From Monarcha castaneiventris obscurior (Eukaryota; Chordata; Aves; Passeriformes; Monarchidae), in the NCBI GenBank assembly GCA_026261815.1, contig JAMPIT010000583.1, forward strand, positions 682,001-746,000: a stretch of DNA of 64,000 nucleotides, read 5' to 3'. The position numbers and the translations under genes are program-made. Numbering within the stretch: the first letter of the stretch is position 1; each line of letters starts with the position of its first letter. The notes beneath the pieces were generated by a model, which saw nothing but the letters and a program-made list of their open reading frames with translations, was not told where the DNA came from and did no database searches. Shown here one piece after another: positions 49,843-60,873 of the stretch.

Positions 49843-50699
49843 AGAGACACGTGTATGTACACAGATACACCCAAACACCCATGGAAAAGTCTCAGATTTG
49901 TCTCACTGCAGAGCAAGACTTAAGTTTTCATGAGGAAACCACTTCCATTTTCTATGTACATGGAGAAGAAAGATGGAGGAAGGAAAAGAATAGAAATGAA
50001 TTACCTGAAAGGCAAATGTCTGTGTCAGTGTCTGACTTGGCTTCAGTGCTGGCCTCAAGCTGCTGCAAATCCAGCTACGATGGAGAAGTTCCAGTTTAAA
50101 TCCTCAGCTCTGTGGTCTTGGGGCCCACACTTAAATTTGTCTTAAAACTTTGGGCAATGAGGTGTAGTTGTGGTGATCCCTTACAGAGGAATGGCCTGTG
50201 GAATGTGTGAGAGATTTCCTTAGGGAGTGCTGCTCTCATGGGGCACAACTCCTCTTCCTGAGTTCTCCTTCTTCACTTTCTCACCTCAACAGAGCACTGC
50301 GTTTCCTCTTTGGGGAGGGGTCTCCAGCAGTGTTCAGCTGCACCTCCTGAGTGTCCTTCACTGGCAGCACTGCAGTGAGAATTCTCCAAGGAGTTTAAGC
50401 TGAGAAATGAGAGGATGGCTGAGGAGTGGGAAAAAATCTTGTGTGCCGTAGAATAATTTACCTTTCTATTAAAAATTGTGTAAGAAAGTTGTTTCTGTAA
50501 CCTTCAAGGGGTGAAATCTCTAGTGAACCACTATCTAGTGGATGGACCACTATCAGGAACCCAGTAAAAATGTTTAGCTTGATATGAAATAACCTCTCAA
50601 ATCACAACAACAACAGTAAAACAATCTTATTTTCAGGATGTTTATCATACACTGCAAAGAATGGGAAAAACAAACAGGGATCCTTCTGTCTCATTCCCC

Positions 50700-51110
50700 A
50701 CAATTATCCCAAAGAAAAGTGGTTTAAAGCAAATTTTAAGGAAGACGTTTCATTTGCATATGAATGTGCATCTTATTCAGCACTAAACTGGCAACATCAA
50801 AGTTAATTGAGGGTAGGTACTAATTGGAAGTCTGATTTACATAGCTGAACAGTGGAATAGTGTAAATATATGTTGAGATGCAAAATATAATATGAATCTG
50901 AATTCAGTACCAGTGTCCCTTTCACTGTTTTGTGGGTGCAATCAATTAATGCATTGCTGTCCCTTCTCTTTTGACATATTGCAGCATTTTGTCTAAGATT
51001 AATTTTGATACATTGAAACGCCCAAAAAATAGTTTGATTCCAACTCATTGTGATAATTTTTGTGGATGAAGTCAAATATTTCATGGCTTAGATTACCCAT
51101 ATTTCTTACA
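50700..51110. other. AT-rich block with octamer site; possible conserved noncoding element
   Basis: Contains a POU octamer ATTTGCAT (50752-50759), AAAGTTAATTGAGGG, AATCAATTAATGCATTGC and TAAGATTAATTTTGATAC within 400 bases. It is free of repeats and long ORFs on the plus strand; the minus frame at 50803-51084 has no domain. The motif density resembles a developmental enhancer, but conservation is not visible from one sequence. Confidence 0.35.
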
Positions 51111-53218
51111 TATTTGTCATGTTCAAAGTTTTATTGACTAAAAAATGTTTCTTGAGTTTCCTTTGCTGCCTGCTGGGTCATTACACCATGAACAGTCCTG
51201 CACAAACCTGGGGAAGTTTAACCCAAGCTTTGAATTAAATTGTTTGGGACAAGGGGGTTTTCTTCCAAACCAGATTTACTTCTGTGAGGGAGAATAGAAA
51301 TACAAACTAGATTGAGTCTTTTTATTTGTTTTGTTTTATTTTGTTTATCTCTTGACCAGAATGGAGCAATCAGTAGTAGACAGTGAAGTTTTCTCCCCTA
51401 GTAGGCACAAATTATTCATTAAAATGCCAGAGTATTTTGGCTTTTTTTTTTCTTTCTTGAGAATTACAATTCTGATGTCTTTGAGGCAAAATATAGGCTT
51501 AGAAATATAGAAAATACAGAAAATGAGATTCACCTCATTGTACCTCTGTTTTTATTTTAAAGGATTGCAGTTGGATAAGAAACCCTTTTCAGTTCCTAAA
51601 GACGTAGTTATTATTTTTAAAGATTATAAAAAATATTCTTGCAATTAAAAAAAAACCCACCCTTTCAGTCTTCATTTGAATTTAATTATCCCAGTAAGAA
51701 AATCTTTAGTTCTAACATTTCCTTTTAAGGCCGGAGGTCTTGTTTCTGTAATTTAGAAGTATGTCTTGTGAAGTAAATGAAAAACACCATCAGAGTACAG
51801 AAAGAGGCACATAACAAGGAATTCAGATATTTTTCCTGTATTCTCTGATTTTTTGTTACTAATTTCCTCCTTATAAGATTGAAAATGGGAATAATATAAT
51901 TTCATCTTTTCTCCAGCACAGCCATTTAAAATTTGTTAGGAGGCTAAGTTATGTTTAAATACTGAACAGAAAGTGGGAGAAAAACTTCCTGTTTTGACTA
52001 GAAGTAAAAATATTTAGTGAAAGCATTAAAGAGACCCCACAAAACCAAAAAAAAAAAACCCTTTAAATGAAAAGTTTAACTCCAAGAAGAGGATTTGGAT
52101 TTTTGGAAGGAGCTAGTAATAGGAACAGAACTGGCAAGGATCTGCGTTTATGAAGGAAGTCTTGGCTGACCTGCTCCCTCTCCACCTCATGGAATCTGCT
52201 TGCTGTGCCTTTTTGTCCATTCAGTTTCCTTCTGGCCCCAAAACATGGCTCTCTCTTTATCCATCCTGCCTACACTGCTTTAAGCCTTTAAATCCCTATA
52301 AGGGATAGAAATATTTAAAAAATAAATCTTAATATAAAATTTTTATTCTGTCTCTGGACAACTTTCTTCTTCTGCTGGTCTGGTTTTCTTAGAGTCCAGG
52401 TAATTTTTGTCCCTAAAATCATGACTGAGTAAAAGCCATGAGGTTTAAAGCCCCTGCATTGTCTTTCTCCCTGGACTTACCCATGGTGGCACACACGATA
52501 CAGCAATTTTTAACTTGTACATAAGGAGACTGCTTGAGCTGGCACAGAAGCAATTCCTTTTCTATCTCAGTTAAAATAATAAAAGTGCATTTCTGTTAAA
52601 GCTGAAGTCTCAGCCAGTAAATGTGGAATAAACCCAAAATCACTGTGTTAGGTTTTCTTTGCCTTTGTGGCAGTATAAGAAGGATTAATGCACTGTATGG
52701 GCATACTGGATGATAATAAAATAGAATAATTACAATCACTTCAACATATTGTAGATAAACCTTTGAAAATAAGTAAAAATTCAGTCTTAAGTCTCAGAAT
52801 AATTGGAAAGCATGAGTGTGAGTAACTTTTCCTAAGAAAAGCTACTTTTAAAATGCTCATTATCAGGGTGCAACAGAAGCAAGCCCTGCGTTACTGGAGA
52901 TAATTTGTACAGAGGGATGAGAAATTGAAAAGGTGGAGAAGTCTGCAGAAGGTCAGGGGAGAGGGGGGACGATGATCCATCTATCATCTCTGCCACAATG
53001 CATCTCCCTTTTTTTGAGAGAATAGTGTGACCCTAGAACAATGAGAACAAAATTGCTCTGCTCTACTGTTTCCAGTGTCTTAGCACCACCGTGGAAGTCT
53101 TTGTGATCCTGAGCAGATCATGTTTTATAAGTGCTCATTGTCACAGGAAACACGATGCCTGTGTTTTAGTAGAGGGCACTGAACGTTTCTATTTCTGGCA
53201 AAGAGCAAATTGCTTAGG

Positions 53219-53286
53219 AAAAAAAAAAAAAGATATTATATTTAATGCAAAATTTAATAAAAAGATAAAAAAAAATATTAAATATG
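53219..53286. repeat. A/T low-complexity tract
   Basis: Almost entirely A and T for nearly 70 bases, including a run of 13 A and a run of nine A. No regular unit is present. Confidence 0.8.
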
Positions 53287-54462
53287 CAGGATCATCTCTT
53301 TAGTAGGTTTCTGTTATCCATCACATCAGACTATAAATCCTCTGTCATTTTTTAAACAGCTCTAGCAGCCACTAACAGCAAAGAAACTCACAGACATTTG
53401 GGTGCTGGAGCCAGGAGGATGCCAGAGCACTTGGAAAAATCCTGTGCCACCTCAGTCTGGAGGTGACAGACTCTGAACCTGGAGTGCAAGAAAGAAGCAG
53501 CGCTCTGGTGCCAGCAGAGATGTGGATAAAGGGCTTGTGCAGGTTTGTGTTTCTCTGAAGAGCACTAAAGAAATTAAAGCACAATTCCTTCTCACAAATT
53601 TTTTTTGTACAGAAAATCTCAGAAACTGAGCAGCATCTTTTTTTGTAGGCAAAATTGGTATACACGGCACACAGTACGCTAAAAGTCATAAATAACATAA
53701 CTGCTGGTCATAATTAATATTAGAAGACACAAACAGACCTAAGAACTTGCATTAATCTGCTTTTCTAAATTCTGGAAGTTGTTGTGTGCTTAATTAAGGG
53801 ATGGAATAATCTTGTCTTTATAACTTTGCCGGAGCTGGGTAGGTGTTCAAGCCCCTGTTCTGCCACATGCTTCCTTTATGATGTTACTCAGAGTGCTTTT
53901 ATGTCTATTTTTTTGTGTTTGAAAATTGGACGTAACAAATTCTTTCCTCACAAAAGCAAATATTGTGTCTTACCCTAATTTTATAGTGAATATTTATGGA
54001 GTAAAGCAATTTTATTTCCGCTCTATGTGGAACTGGGGAGACAAGGATTTTTGAATAGGCAAATATTAAAAAAAGAAATAAAATTGGAAAGATGAAATAA
54101 AAAAATGGCAAAAAGCTCAGTAAACAGTTGAAGGAGAAGCCTGTTCAGAAAACTGATCAAATAGATCATAGCAGGGAAGGTAAAAAAAGGCCAAATTGTT
54201 TAACTTTTTTCAAAAGGAGACTTAACTTTGTCTTGTCTTCATGTCTAAGAATTTTCTGATTGCTCTTAAATTTGTGAAAAAGGATAAGGAGCTACAGAGA
54301 GGGGAAGCCAAACCCAGACTGATTCAGAGTGGAAACAGAGGGACTGTTTTAAAAGACCAGCAAGGGGATAATATCGGACAGATTAGAATTCCTATCAGCT
54401 GTAATCTTTTAATGAAGGCTAAACAATGTTCTGAGAGAGATTTTATGGCTCAGCAGAACTGA

Positions 54463-54556
54463 CAGACTTGATGCAAAAATTATTGGTCTGCATCGTGAGG
54501 AAGGTCAGTGTGGACTGTTCCAATAGTTCCTTCTGGCCTTGGAACCCATAAATCTC
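54463..54556 (+). mobile_element. Probable ancient CR1/L3-type LINE 3' end
   Basis: The sequence CAATAGTTCCTTCTGGCC followed by TTGGAACCCATAAATCTC resembles the 3' end of old amniote CR1-like LINEs, which close with a TTCTGGCCTTGGAATCTATGAA-type motif. Upstream similarity fades quickly, so the start is a guess. It is older and more diverged than the other CR1 pieces. Confidence 0.45.
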
Positions 54557-55440
54557 GGGATTAATGTTTGTGAGCGAGGCTGATCCCATAATGATGGGGG
54601 CATGGACACATGTGAGTTATGGGACCTTCCTCGGGGTCTGGGCAATGGGGAGGACGAGAGGGAGCTCCCAGGAAGCTCTCCAGGAACAGCTCATTGCCGT
54701 ATGTCTCACAAGTTAATTCTGTGAAGGGCATCTTATGTTCTGTAATGACAAGTTCTTGTGCATGACTGTGAATCCATCTGCTTTGTTCTGTGGGTTAGCT
54801 GATGAGGGAAAATTGGATTTGCTGGTACAGGGGGTTATGTCTTAAATGAGTGGTACAAAAATAGGTCACAAAACTGAGAACTAAGCTAGCTGCTTATTTA
54901 TTTCTTTTTATTTAATCACCCCAGATCCTTTATTTGAAAAGAATGGGCTACGTAGGTTGCCTGCTCACAGATTTGGTCACATTTGCTAATAATTTCAAAG
55001 AAAAGGAAAAATGGTTGTCAGCACTCAGTGTCCTGGATGGAGACGTGGCAGAATAATCTCTTCCCTATGTCCGGGAGCTGAGCTGCTGCAGAATCCATCA
55101 GGAATAGGGCAATTCTGGCAAATCTTTGCTCCTGGAAGAATTTCAGCTCCGGTTTCCCCGCTCCCAGGACTGACCCACCCTGCAGGTGTCAGCACATTCC
55201 GGCGGTGCAGAGGCAGGACCAGCTCCAGGTGAGCTCTCTGATTATCTGCTCCTCACTGTTGGCTTGGGTGTTGGTGGAGGTTTAGGAAGAACTGAAAGAC
55301 TTTCCTTAAGAATACCATTTTCTCCTGGCAGTAGAGATAGCTGGGGGCTCCCTGTGCTCCTCTGTGCTTTAGCCATGCATGATTATATGTATAATTGGAT
55401 AAGTAACTTCCCTGGAAATACTGTGAATCTTAGTCTTCTC

Positions 55441-55476
55441 TTTTTTTTCTTTTCCTTTTTTTTTTTTTTTTTTTTT
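55441..55476. repeat. Poly-T rich tract ending in TTTTTTAG
   Basis: T-rich with two CT/CC interruptions, ending in 21 uninterrupted T and then AG. It looks like an ideal polypyrimidine-AG acceptor, but it is more simply a slippage tract, and no exon is supported downstream. Confidence 0.9.
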
Positions 55477-55620
55477 AGCTTTACTCAAACTATTACTGCA
55501 ATACTTTATTTTAAAGCAGCATGTTGCACACAGGGTGAAAATGATTTGTTGGATTATTTTTTTCTCCATGACAAAAAGGCATATTATTTAAAAACCATTT
55601 GAGCCAAAAGAATACACTGC

Positions 55621-55674
55621 TTCTTCTCCTTTTTTTTTCTTTTCTTTTTTTTTAATCCTTTTTTTTTTTTTTTT
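55621..55674. repeat. Second poly-T rich tract
   Basis: Runs of 8-14 T separated by CT, C and AATCC. It lies 145 bases after the first tract. Confidence 0.9.
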
Positions 55675-57353
55675 GCTTCCTTTGCTGTCCTGAAAATAAT
55701 TGTGTAGTTCTATGGGCTCTTGGGCATGGGGAAAATGGAAATAGTCAAATGGCTGCTGTTAAAATTCAGGATGTGATGAGTCCTTGCGTCTATACAGACA
55801 CTGACTTGGATTTTTTATATGTTCACTAAGAAGAGAAGAGGCTGGAGTTGATTTTGGTATTGGATTATGCTGAGATAACCACTGGTTTGGGTGGAAACTA
55901 TATATTAGTGTACTCATATCCATAGTAATTTAAGTTATTCTTCTTAAAGAAGGTTCGTGGCAGAATCGATGGCTCTTCATCTTGCCCCTACGAGAAGCAA
56001 CAGTTTAACACACACCAGGGGGAAAAATAAATGCCTTTTCTCTGAGTTTCTGACTGCTCCAAGCCCTTACACAATGAAGGTCGAATGCACCTTCATCCAT
56101 CCCTTATCTGCTGACATTTCTCAAGGCACACGTTGTGCTCAGTGCTCCTGCCTGGGGCAGCAGATGTCCTTAGCACATCTTCCAGGACAATCCCCCGCTC
56201 CCGCCTCTGCCCTGGCTCAGAGACCAGCTCGGCTCCGCAGTCTGGGAGAGGCTGGAAGCCCAGGGACAAACGGCCACGTAGGGACAGACACCTTCCCTTG
56301 GGCCTGCCTTTCCCCTGACCTGGCCGCTCTTGGCTTTTCTTGTCTCCCGTCTGTGTTGAACACTTTTGGAATTATTTTAGATTTCGCTGCTTCCAGGAGT
56401 GGAAAGCACAAAACATGAAACAAACATGTAAGGTAGAATTCACTTCATAAAAGGCTTTGGGTGACTGATGTTCGTCTGCAGAGTACTAGTAACTGATTGT
56501 TGTTCACAGTTTAAAAAAGGACAAAAAATAGGTCAAGCACAACGTTTGTTCCAGTCCAAGCTCTTAGTAATATTAATATTGATAACTGAACTACAGTTTT
56601 AAACAAAACCTGATTTAAAACATAACACTGAAATGAGTAGAATTGTTGAAAGTACGTAAAATATTTTCCTAGAAAGATTAATTTTCTTGAAAATATTTCA
56701 CATAAGCTCAAGTTTTGGTCAATTTGAATATTTTCTTAGGTGGTCGGACTTTGTTGTGGGTGGAAGGAAGATTCTGTGTATGTTTTGCAGCAGGTCAACA
56801 AGAACTGAAGGAGTCAAATAAATTGATACCAAAAGTCACTTCAATTACTTTAAACAGTGTCCCTCAAACTAAGAAAATGGGACACCCTACTATTTTTAGG
56901 AGATAAATTTTCCTTCCAACCCATATGTGTTCTTTCTGTTTTCTAGCATCCCCTCACTAATATGCACAGAGACATTGTGATTGTCCTTCTACACTTCAGA
57001 ATACATTACTTAAGCAGCTTATAACAGATGTAAAATCTAGGCAAGATACTGCATTATTCATTCCAGTCACTTTGAGTTATTGATTGTGGCATTTGGAGGT
57101 ATTTCTGCACTTGTTTTTTTTTTTCTCCCTCCTAGACTGATAATCTAGAAAATAAAAATGAACACGGAAAAATAAGAGCATAGTCTCGGTTTCATTTTCA
57201 TTTCTTTGTTAAATTCAATAGCACATTAATGATGCTTTTGTTTTCCTTCCCAGCATTCCCATTTCCATATCCTGCACATGGCCATCCCTCAGAGAAGCCT
57301 GGCTGCACACATCGTGTCAGCCTTGCCTTGATATGAAGGTGCAGAATTTTCAT

Positions 57354-57773
57354 TCATAGAGGCACGATGGTTTCTGTTCTTTTATAAATGCCAAACTGAA
57401 TGAAAAATACTCCGTAGAGAATTAGAAAATAATAAATGATTGGCATTTGGTGTACAGTTTCTTCTAGTGAGATTTTGGCATGCCATTCACTGGGAAATTC
57501 GGAGCATTGAATGACATCCACATTTACCAGCTGGGCTGTCAAGGCATACTGCGTGTCAACACCTTTGCAGGATATCACTTGAAGCCTAATTCCTCTTGTT
57601 TGTGGACATCTGATTTGGTGCTTCTGAATTAAATATTGTATATATTTTCTTCCCACTCCCAAACTGTTCATGTCACTAAAGCTACAGCTTGGTCTCTTCA
57701 CCCACAGAGGGTTGTTTGTGTGTGGGAATGGGGTCTGGGGGAAATCCATGAGAGCACAAGTTCTTAATTCCAT
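57354..57773 (-). other. ORF of uncertain status, possible terminal exon
   Basis: On the minus strand an open frame of 139 codons starts at an ATG at 57773 and ends at a stop at 57354; the frame is open upstream to a stop near 57825. The translation is mixed in composition, with no low-complexity run. It ends with a hydrophobic segment of about 20 residues (around residues 109-129, MPIIYYFLILYGVFFIQFGI), then a basic residue pair and a short tail, as at the end of a single-pass membrane protein. A possible splice acceptor (GATTTCCCCCAG) lies near 57737. I do not recognise the family. Frames of this length occur by chance in 64 kb, I see no AATAAA soon after the stop, and no partner exon is recognisable upstream. 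It may be a last exon, a relic of one, or chance. Confidence 0.2.
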
Positions 57774-57824
57774 GAGGTTCTCCTCAGCTCTTGCATATGC
57801 TGGTATCTTAAGGAAATATGGATC

Positions 57825-58669
57825 TTATGGCATCTAACTACCAGGAGCTGGTTCAGAGCCCAGCTGGTGGTCAGTCAGAAGTTACCTTCCTCAGGAGTCA
57901 ATCCTAATAAAGGGCTGCTGCTGTCTAAGCCTTCAATTAACAACCTGCTTGTTGAGGTGGAATCCTCAGCATGGATTACACCACACCATGTGGAATAGTT
58001 GATCTGTTTGACAGCAGAGTGGGGCTGCTGTCAAAAAGTTATGATTGGGGTGAAGAAATGGGCTGAGAAAAACTTCCCTGGGGTTCACCAAAGACAAAAG
58101 CACTGTTCTGTGCCTGGGATGTAACAAAGGATGTGGCATAGGAGGTGAGTTGTCTATCAGAGGACAGCTCTGCGTGGATACTTTGATAACATAGTCCCAA
58201 GTGTGGGTGGGAGAGAGATGGGCACTGATTTTCCAGTACTTTGTGGACACCAGTGGCCACTGAGAGGTCACACTAAGTATAGTTTGGTGTTTGAAATGCA
58301 TAAATGGTGGTTAAGGTTTCATCATACCAGTACATTCCAGCACACTGCAGTGCTGGGAAGAACCACAAAATCCAGTTCAGCTGTGTTATTTCAGTGTCTG
58401 CTCTGCTCCTTGCAACAGGGTGGCTCACAAATGAACCCATTTCACCCCTCTATTGTTCCCCTTTCTGCAGGTTCTCTCTGCTCTCTAAGCAATACCTTAT
58501 TTGTTGCAGTGTAATCCCTCGGCTTCTTGCCCTGCTCACCACAGCTTGGTGAGCAGATTGAATTCTCCATTTGATGGGGTTTTTTTCTTGTCAGCTGTGT
58601 TTCTCAGTCTCTGATAATTTTTTTCTCACTTCTGGGTTCTCTCAAATTCATTCGTGTCTCTCCAAGTGT
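57825..58669. other. Unique sequence, no gene seen
   Basis: Overlapping frames occur on both strands (57966-58301 minus, 58203-58552 plus), none with a domain. A 10-bp perfect hairpin lies at 58532-58556, short enough to be chance. Confidence 0.55.
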
Positions 58670-58915
58670 GTTTCCCAAAAGTGGACTTAAATTAACTGAG
58701 GACTTGTGAGTGCTGAGCTGAGCTCAGAGATTTCTCTCTGTGTCCTGCAGGTCAGTTTTTCTTATAATCCCAGTGTGGAGTTTCCTTTTGTGCAACACCT
58801 AAGTGATGATTCATGTCCAGCTTGCAACCCAGTGTAACTCCCAAATCCCTTCTTATGAAACTGCTATCCAAGCACTTCATTGTGTGGTGATTTATCTAGA
58901 TTACTGAATAACAGA
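58670..58915 (-). mobile_element. Ancient CR1 LINE fragment, antisense
   Basis: The plus strand follows the antisense of the CR1 region upstream of the 3' end: AAAAGTGGACTTAAATTAAC, GAGTGCTGAGCTGAG, CCTGCAGGTCAG, TTCATGTCCAGCTTGCAACC and CAGTGTAACTCCCAAATCCC. The order of blocks matches CR1, but the divergence is heavy and the limits are approximate. Confidence 0.6.
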
Positions 58916-58989
58916 ATGAGTGGTGACCACAGCTGCCTGGAATAGGTTTCATTCTTGGCCACAGACCATCTAAATAAATATCTTTAGAA

Positions 58990-59117
58990 GGTTGTGGCAG
59001 CTGCTTGTTAGAGCAAATAGCCAAGAACTAGAAAAATTCTGAGATCAAATCCTAATTAAACTACTGACTTGCTGCATGACCTTGGGTGGTTGCACTCTTT
59101 GTGCAGCCAGGAGCCCC
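58990..59117 (+). mobile_element. MIR/CORE-type SINE relic (tRNA-derived)
   Basis: The plus strand carries a degenerate pol III A-box region (GCTTGTTAGAGCA), a B-box-like GAGATCAAATCC, and then the conserved SINE core CTACTGACTTGCTGCATGAC followed by CTTGGGT and CTCTTTGTGC. Order and spacing match ancient amniote MIR/CORE-SINEs, in which a tRNA-related head leads into the TGTGTGACCTTGGGCAA-type core. It is many substitutions from the consensus I recall, as expected for a very old copy. It is not a functional tRNA gene. Confidence 0.7.
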
Positions 59118-60451
59118 AGATCAAAACCTCTCCACTGAGCTCTCTGAAGAGAGATTTAAAAAGCTGTACAAAACAGAACCCATGTCCATCACCAGCAGTA
59201 ACGTTCTGTTGGTAGTGAACTCCTAACCTAACCCCTGACACCCAATGCAAAATACAGCTGTGCCTTCCTGTATTCTTCTTGTGCTTGTTTGTATTGCTTT
59301 GTATCTGCATTTTGATTAACACAGATGCATCCACATAGGAGTACAGACAGCAGGGTTTTGCACATCTGATTACCTGTGTTATCACACAGACATGTGGACA
59401 TTTTTTTGGTGCAGCTGGTGTAAGATGATGCATTTTTGTGAGGAAGTGCGTTGGCTGTAGTGCTGCGTCCAAGCTTCAAAACAGAAGTTTTACTGCTCAG
59501 CACTCCCCTAATAAACACAAAGTTCTTGACTTAAGCCAGGCTGTGTGCAGAAGGCTAATGAGTTTGGGGCAGCTGGGGAAAATTGGAGCTGAATGGCTAC
59601 AGTGCTGCCTGCTTGCTAGACTGGAGCTGCAGGAGGAAAACAAGAGTGGGGATATGTGGTTACAAATGGGAAAAATCAAAGCACACGTCTTTGCTCTCAG
59701 TTTGCCAAGGACCTTGTCTGGAATGTGTTTTAAATGCTAACCATTCATCCAAACAAAGCTGTGCTGTGCCAGTTTGCACAGCACCACTTGACACATTGGG
59801 CAGCTGAGCTGCTGAGAAATCTCTGTGAAGTTTGCAGGATTCCCAGTCCCAGGGGAGAGCCAAATGCAGGCACAGCTGCCTCTCTGCGGCTCTGTCCAGC
59901 TGGAGGCCTGCAGTGTGCTCCTGCTGGTGGATGCCTTTAGCTGGGTAGTGCTGAACCTCCCAGGCTTGAAGGAGATGTTTCTGTTGTACATTTGGAGAGC
60001 TCACAGAGATGCCCCAAACGGGGAGGAGTCAAACTTTTAAGGTCAAACCATTCTCAGAGCCAAATCCTGCCATGCCTGCACAGCATTGCTGCAAGAGTGG
60101 CACTTTCCCATGGAGTGAAATGCTGATAACTATGGAAGTAATAGATGTGCAGCTCTGAAAGAGCACACATTCAGTTTATTAAATACCCCAAAAGGGATTA
60201 TGATGTGAATGAATAAATAAGATGTGCCAGCTTTACAAGATTTCTCAGATGATATAGTAACACAGAGAAAGGAAGTGAGAGCAGAGAAGATGGGTGTGAA
60301 GGCAGGCACTATTCCTTTATTAGGTTTGCATTGCCTGAGGTGGTTGCTTGGCTGGTTAGTTTTCAACAGCTGTTTGGTTTATTACCATGTGTTGAATGGG
60401 ACCTAGTGGTCATTGCCATGGTGCTGATAAAAGCTGTGGGGAACCCACAGA
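59118..60451. other. Unique sequence, no gene seen
   Basis: Frames at 59438-60040 (both strands) overlap heavily and show no domain. No repeat is recognised. Confidence 0.55.
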
Positions 60452-60873
60452 GGTGCTGAGGGGACTGGAGCCCCTCCCCTGTGGAGCCAGGCTGGGAGAG
60501 CTGGGGCTGCTCAGCCTGGAGAGGAGAAGGTTGTGTGGAGACCTCACAGCACCTTCCAGGGGCTGCAGGGAAACCAGAGAGGGACAATTCCTCTGGGACT
60601 GCAGTGCCAGGAGCCAGGGAATGGCTTCCCAGTGCCAGAGGGCAGGGCTGGATGGGATATTGGGCAGGAATTGTTCCCTGGGAGGGTGGGCAGGCCCTGG
60701 CACAGGGTGCCCAGAGAAGCTGTGGCTGCCCCTGGATCCCTGGCAGTGCCCAAGGCCAGGCTGGACATTGGGGCTTGGAGCAGCCTGGGACAGTGGAAGG
60801 TGTCCCTGCCATGGCAGGGGTGGGATGGGATGAGCTTTAGAGTCCATTCCAATCCAGGCCATTCCATGACCAT
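60452..60873 (+). mobile_element. CR1 LINE fragment, about 420 bp, 3' end, sense
   Basis: The plus strand reads CR1 in sense: GGGACTGGAGCCCCTCCCC, GAGAGCTGGGGCTGCTCAGC, CTGGAGAGGAGAAGG and GTGGAGACCTCACAGCACC, then the shared core. It ends near GGCCATTCCATGACCATG. Bases 60608-60760 are the exact reverse complement of 42933-43085. The copy is 5'-truncated within the end of the ORF2 region. Several long frames on both strands (for example 60363-60862 minus, 149-150 codons) are shadows of the GC-rich repeat. Confidence 0.93.

Larger units (their letters stand above)
47383..54462. other. Long unique stretch, no gene seen
   Basis: About 7 kb without a recognised transposon. It contains poly-A runs near 47780 and 49164, poly-T near 47900 and 51445, a short AC microsatellite, an AT-rich low-complexity tract (53219-53286) and a candidate conserved block (50700-51110). 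The longest frame (49686-50099 plus, 137 codons) runs through the AC repeat and shows no domain. Confidence 0.5.
54557..57353. other. Unique sequence with poly-T tracts, no gene seen
   Basis: Two T-rich tracts are listed separately. A GC-richer patch at 56140-56350 has few CpG dinucleotides by eye, so I do not call a CpG island. The 138- and 153-codon plus-strand frames (55186-55602 and 55957-56418) run through poly-T or GC-rich sequence and show no domain. Confidence 0.55.

Noticed and set aside
55441..55602. Poly-T ending in AG as a splice acceptor with a downstream exon
   Set aside because: The tract is a homopolymer expansion and the following 40 codons are not recognisable; no donor pairs with it convincingly.
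56140..56350. CpG island
   Set aside because: GC-rich by eye but CpG dinucleotides are sparse and no promoter or first exon is recognisable.
55957..56418. 153-codon plus-strand ORF in a GC-richer patch
   Set aside because: No domain, no signal peptide, overlapping frames on both strands, and few CpG to suggest a promoter.
58532..58556. Perfect 10-bp hairpin with 5-base loop
   Set aside because: A stem of this size is expected about once or more by chance in 64 kb.
58990..59117. Functional tRNA gene
   Set aside because: Only A- and B-box-like traces remain and no cloverleaf can be drawn; the following core block identifies a SINE.
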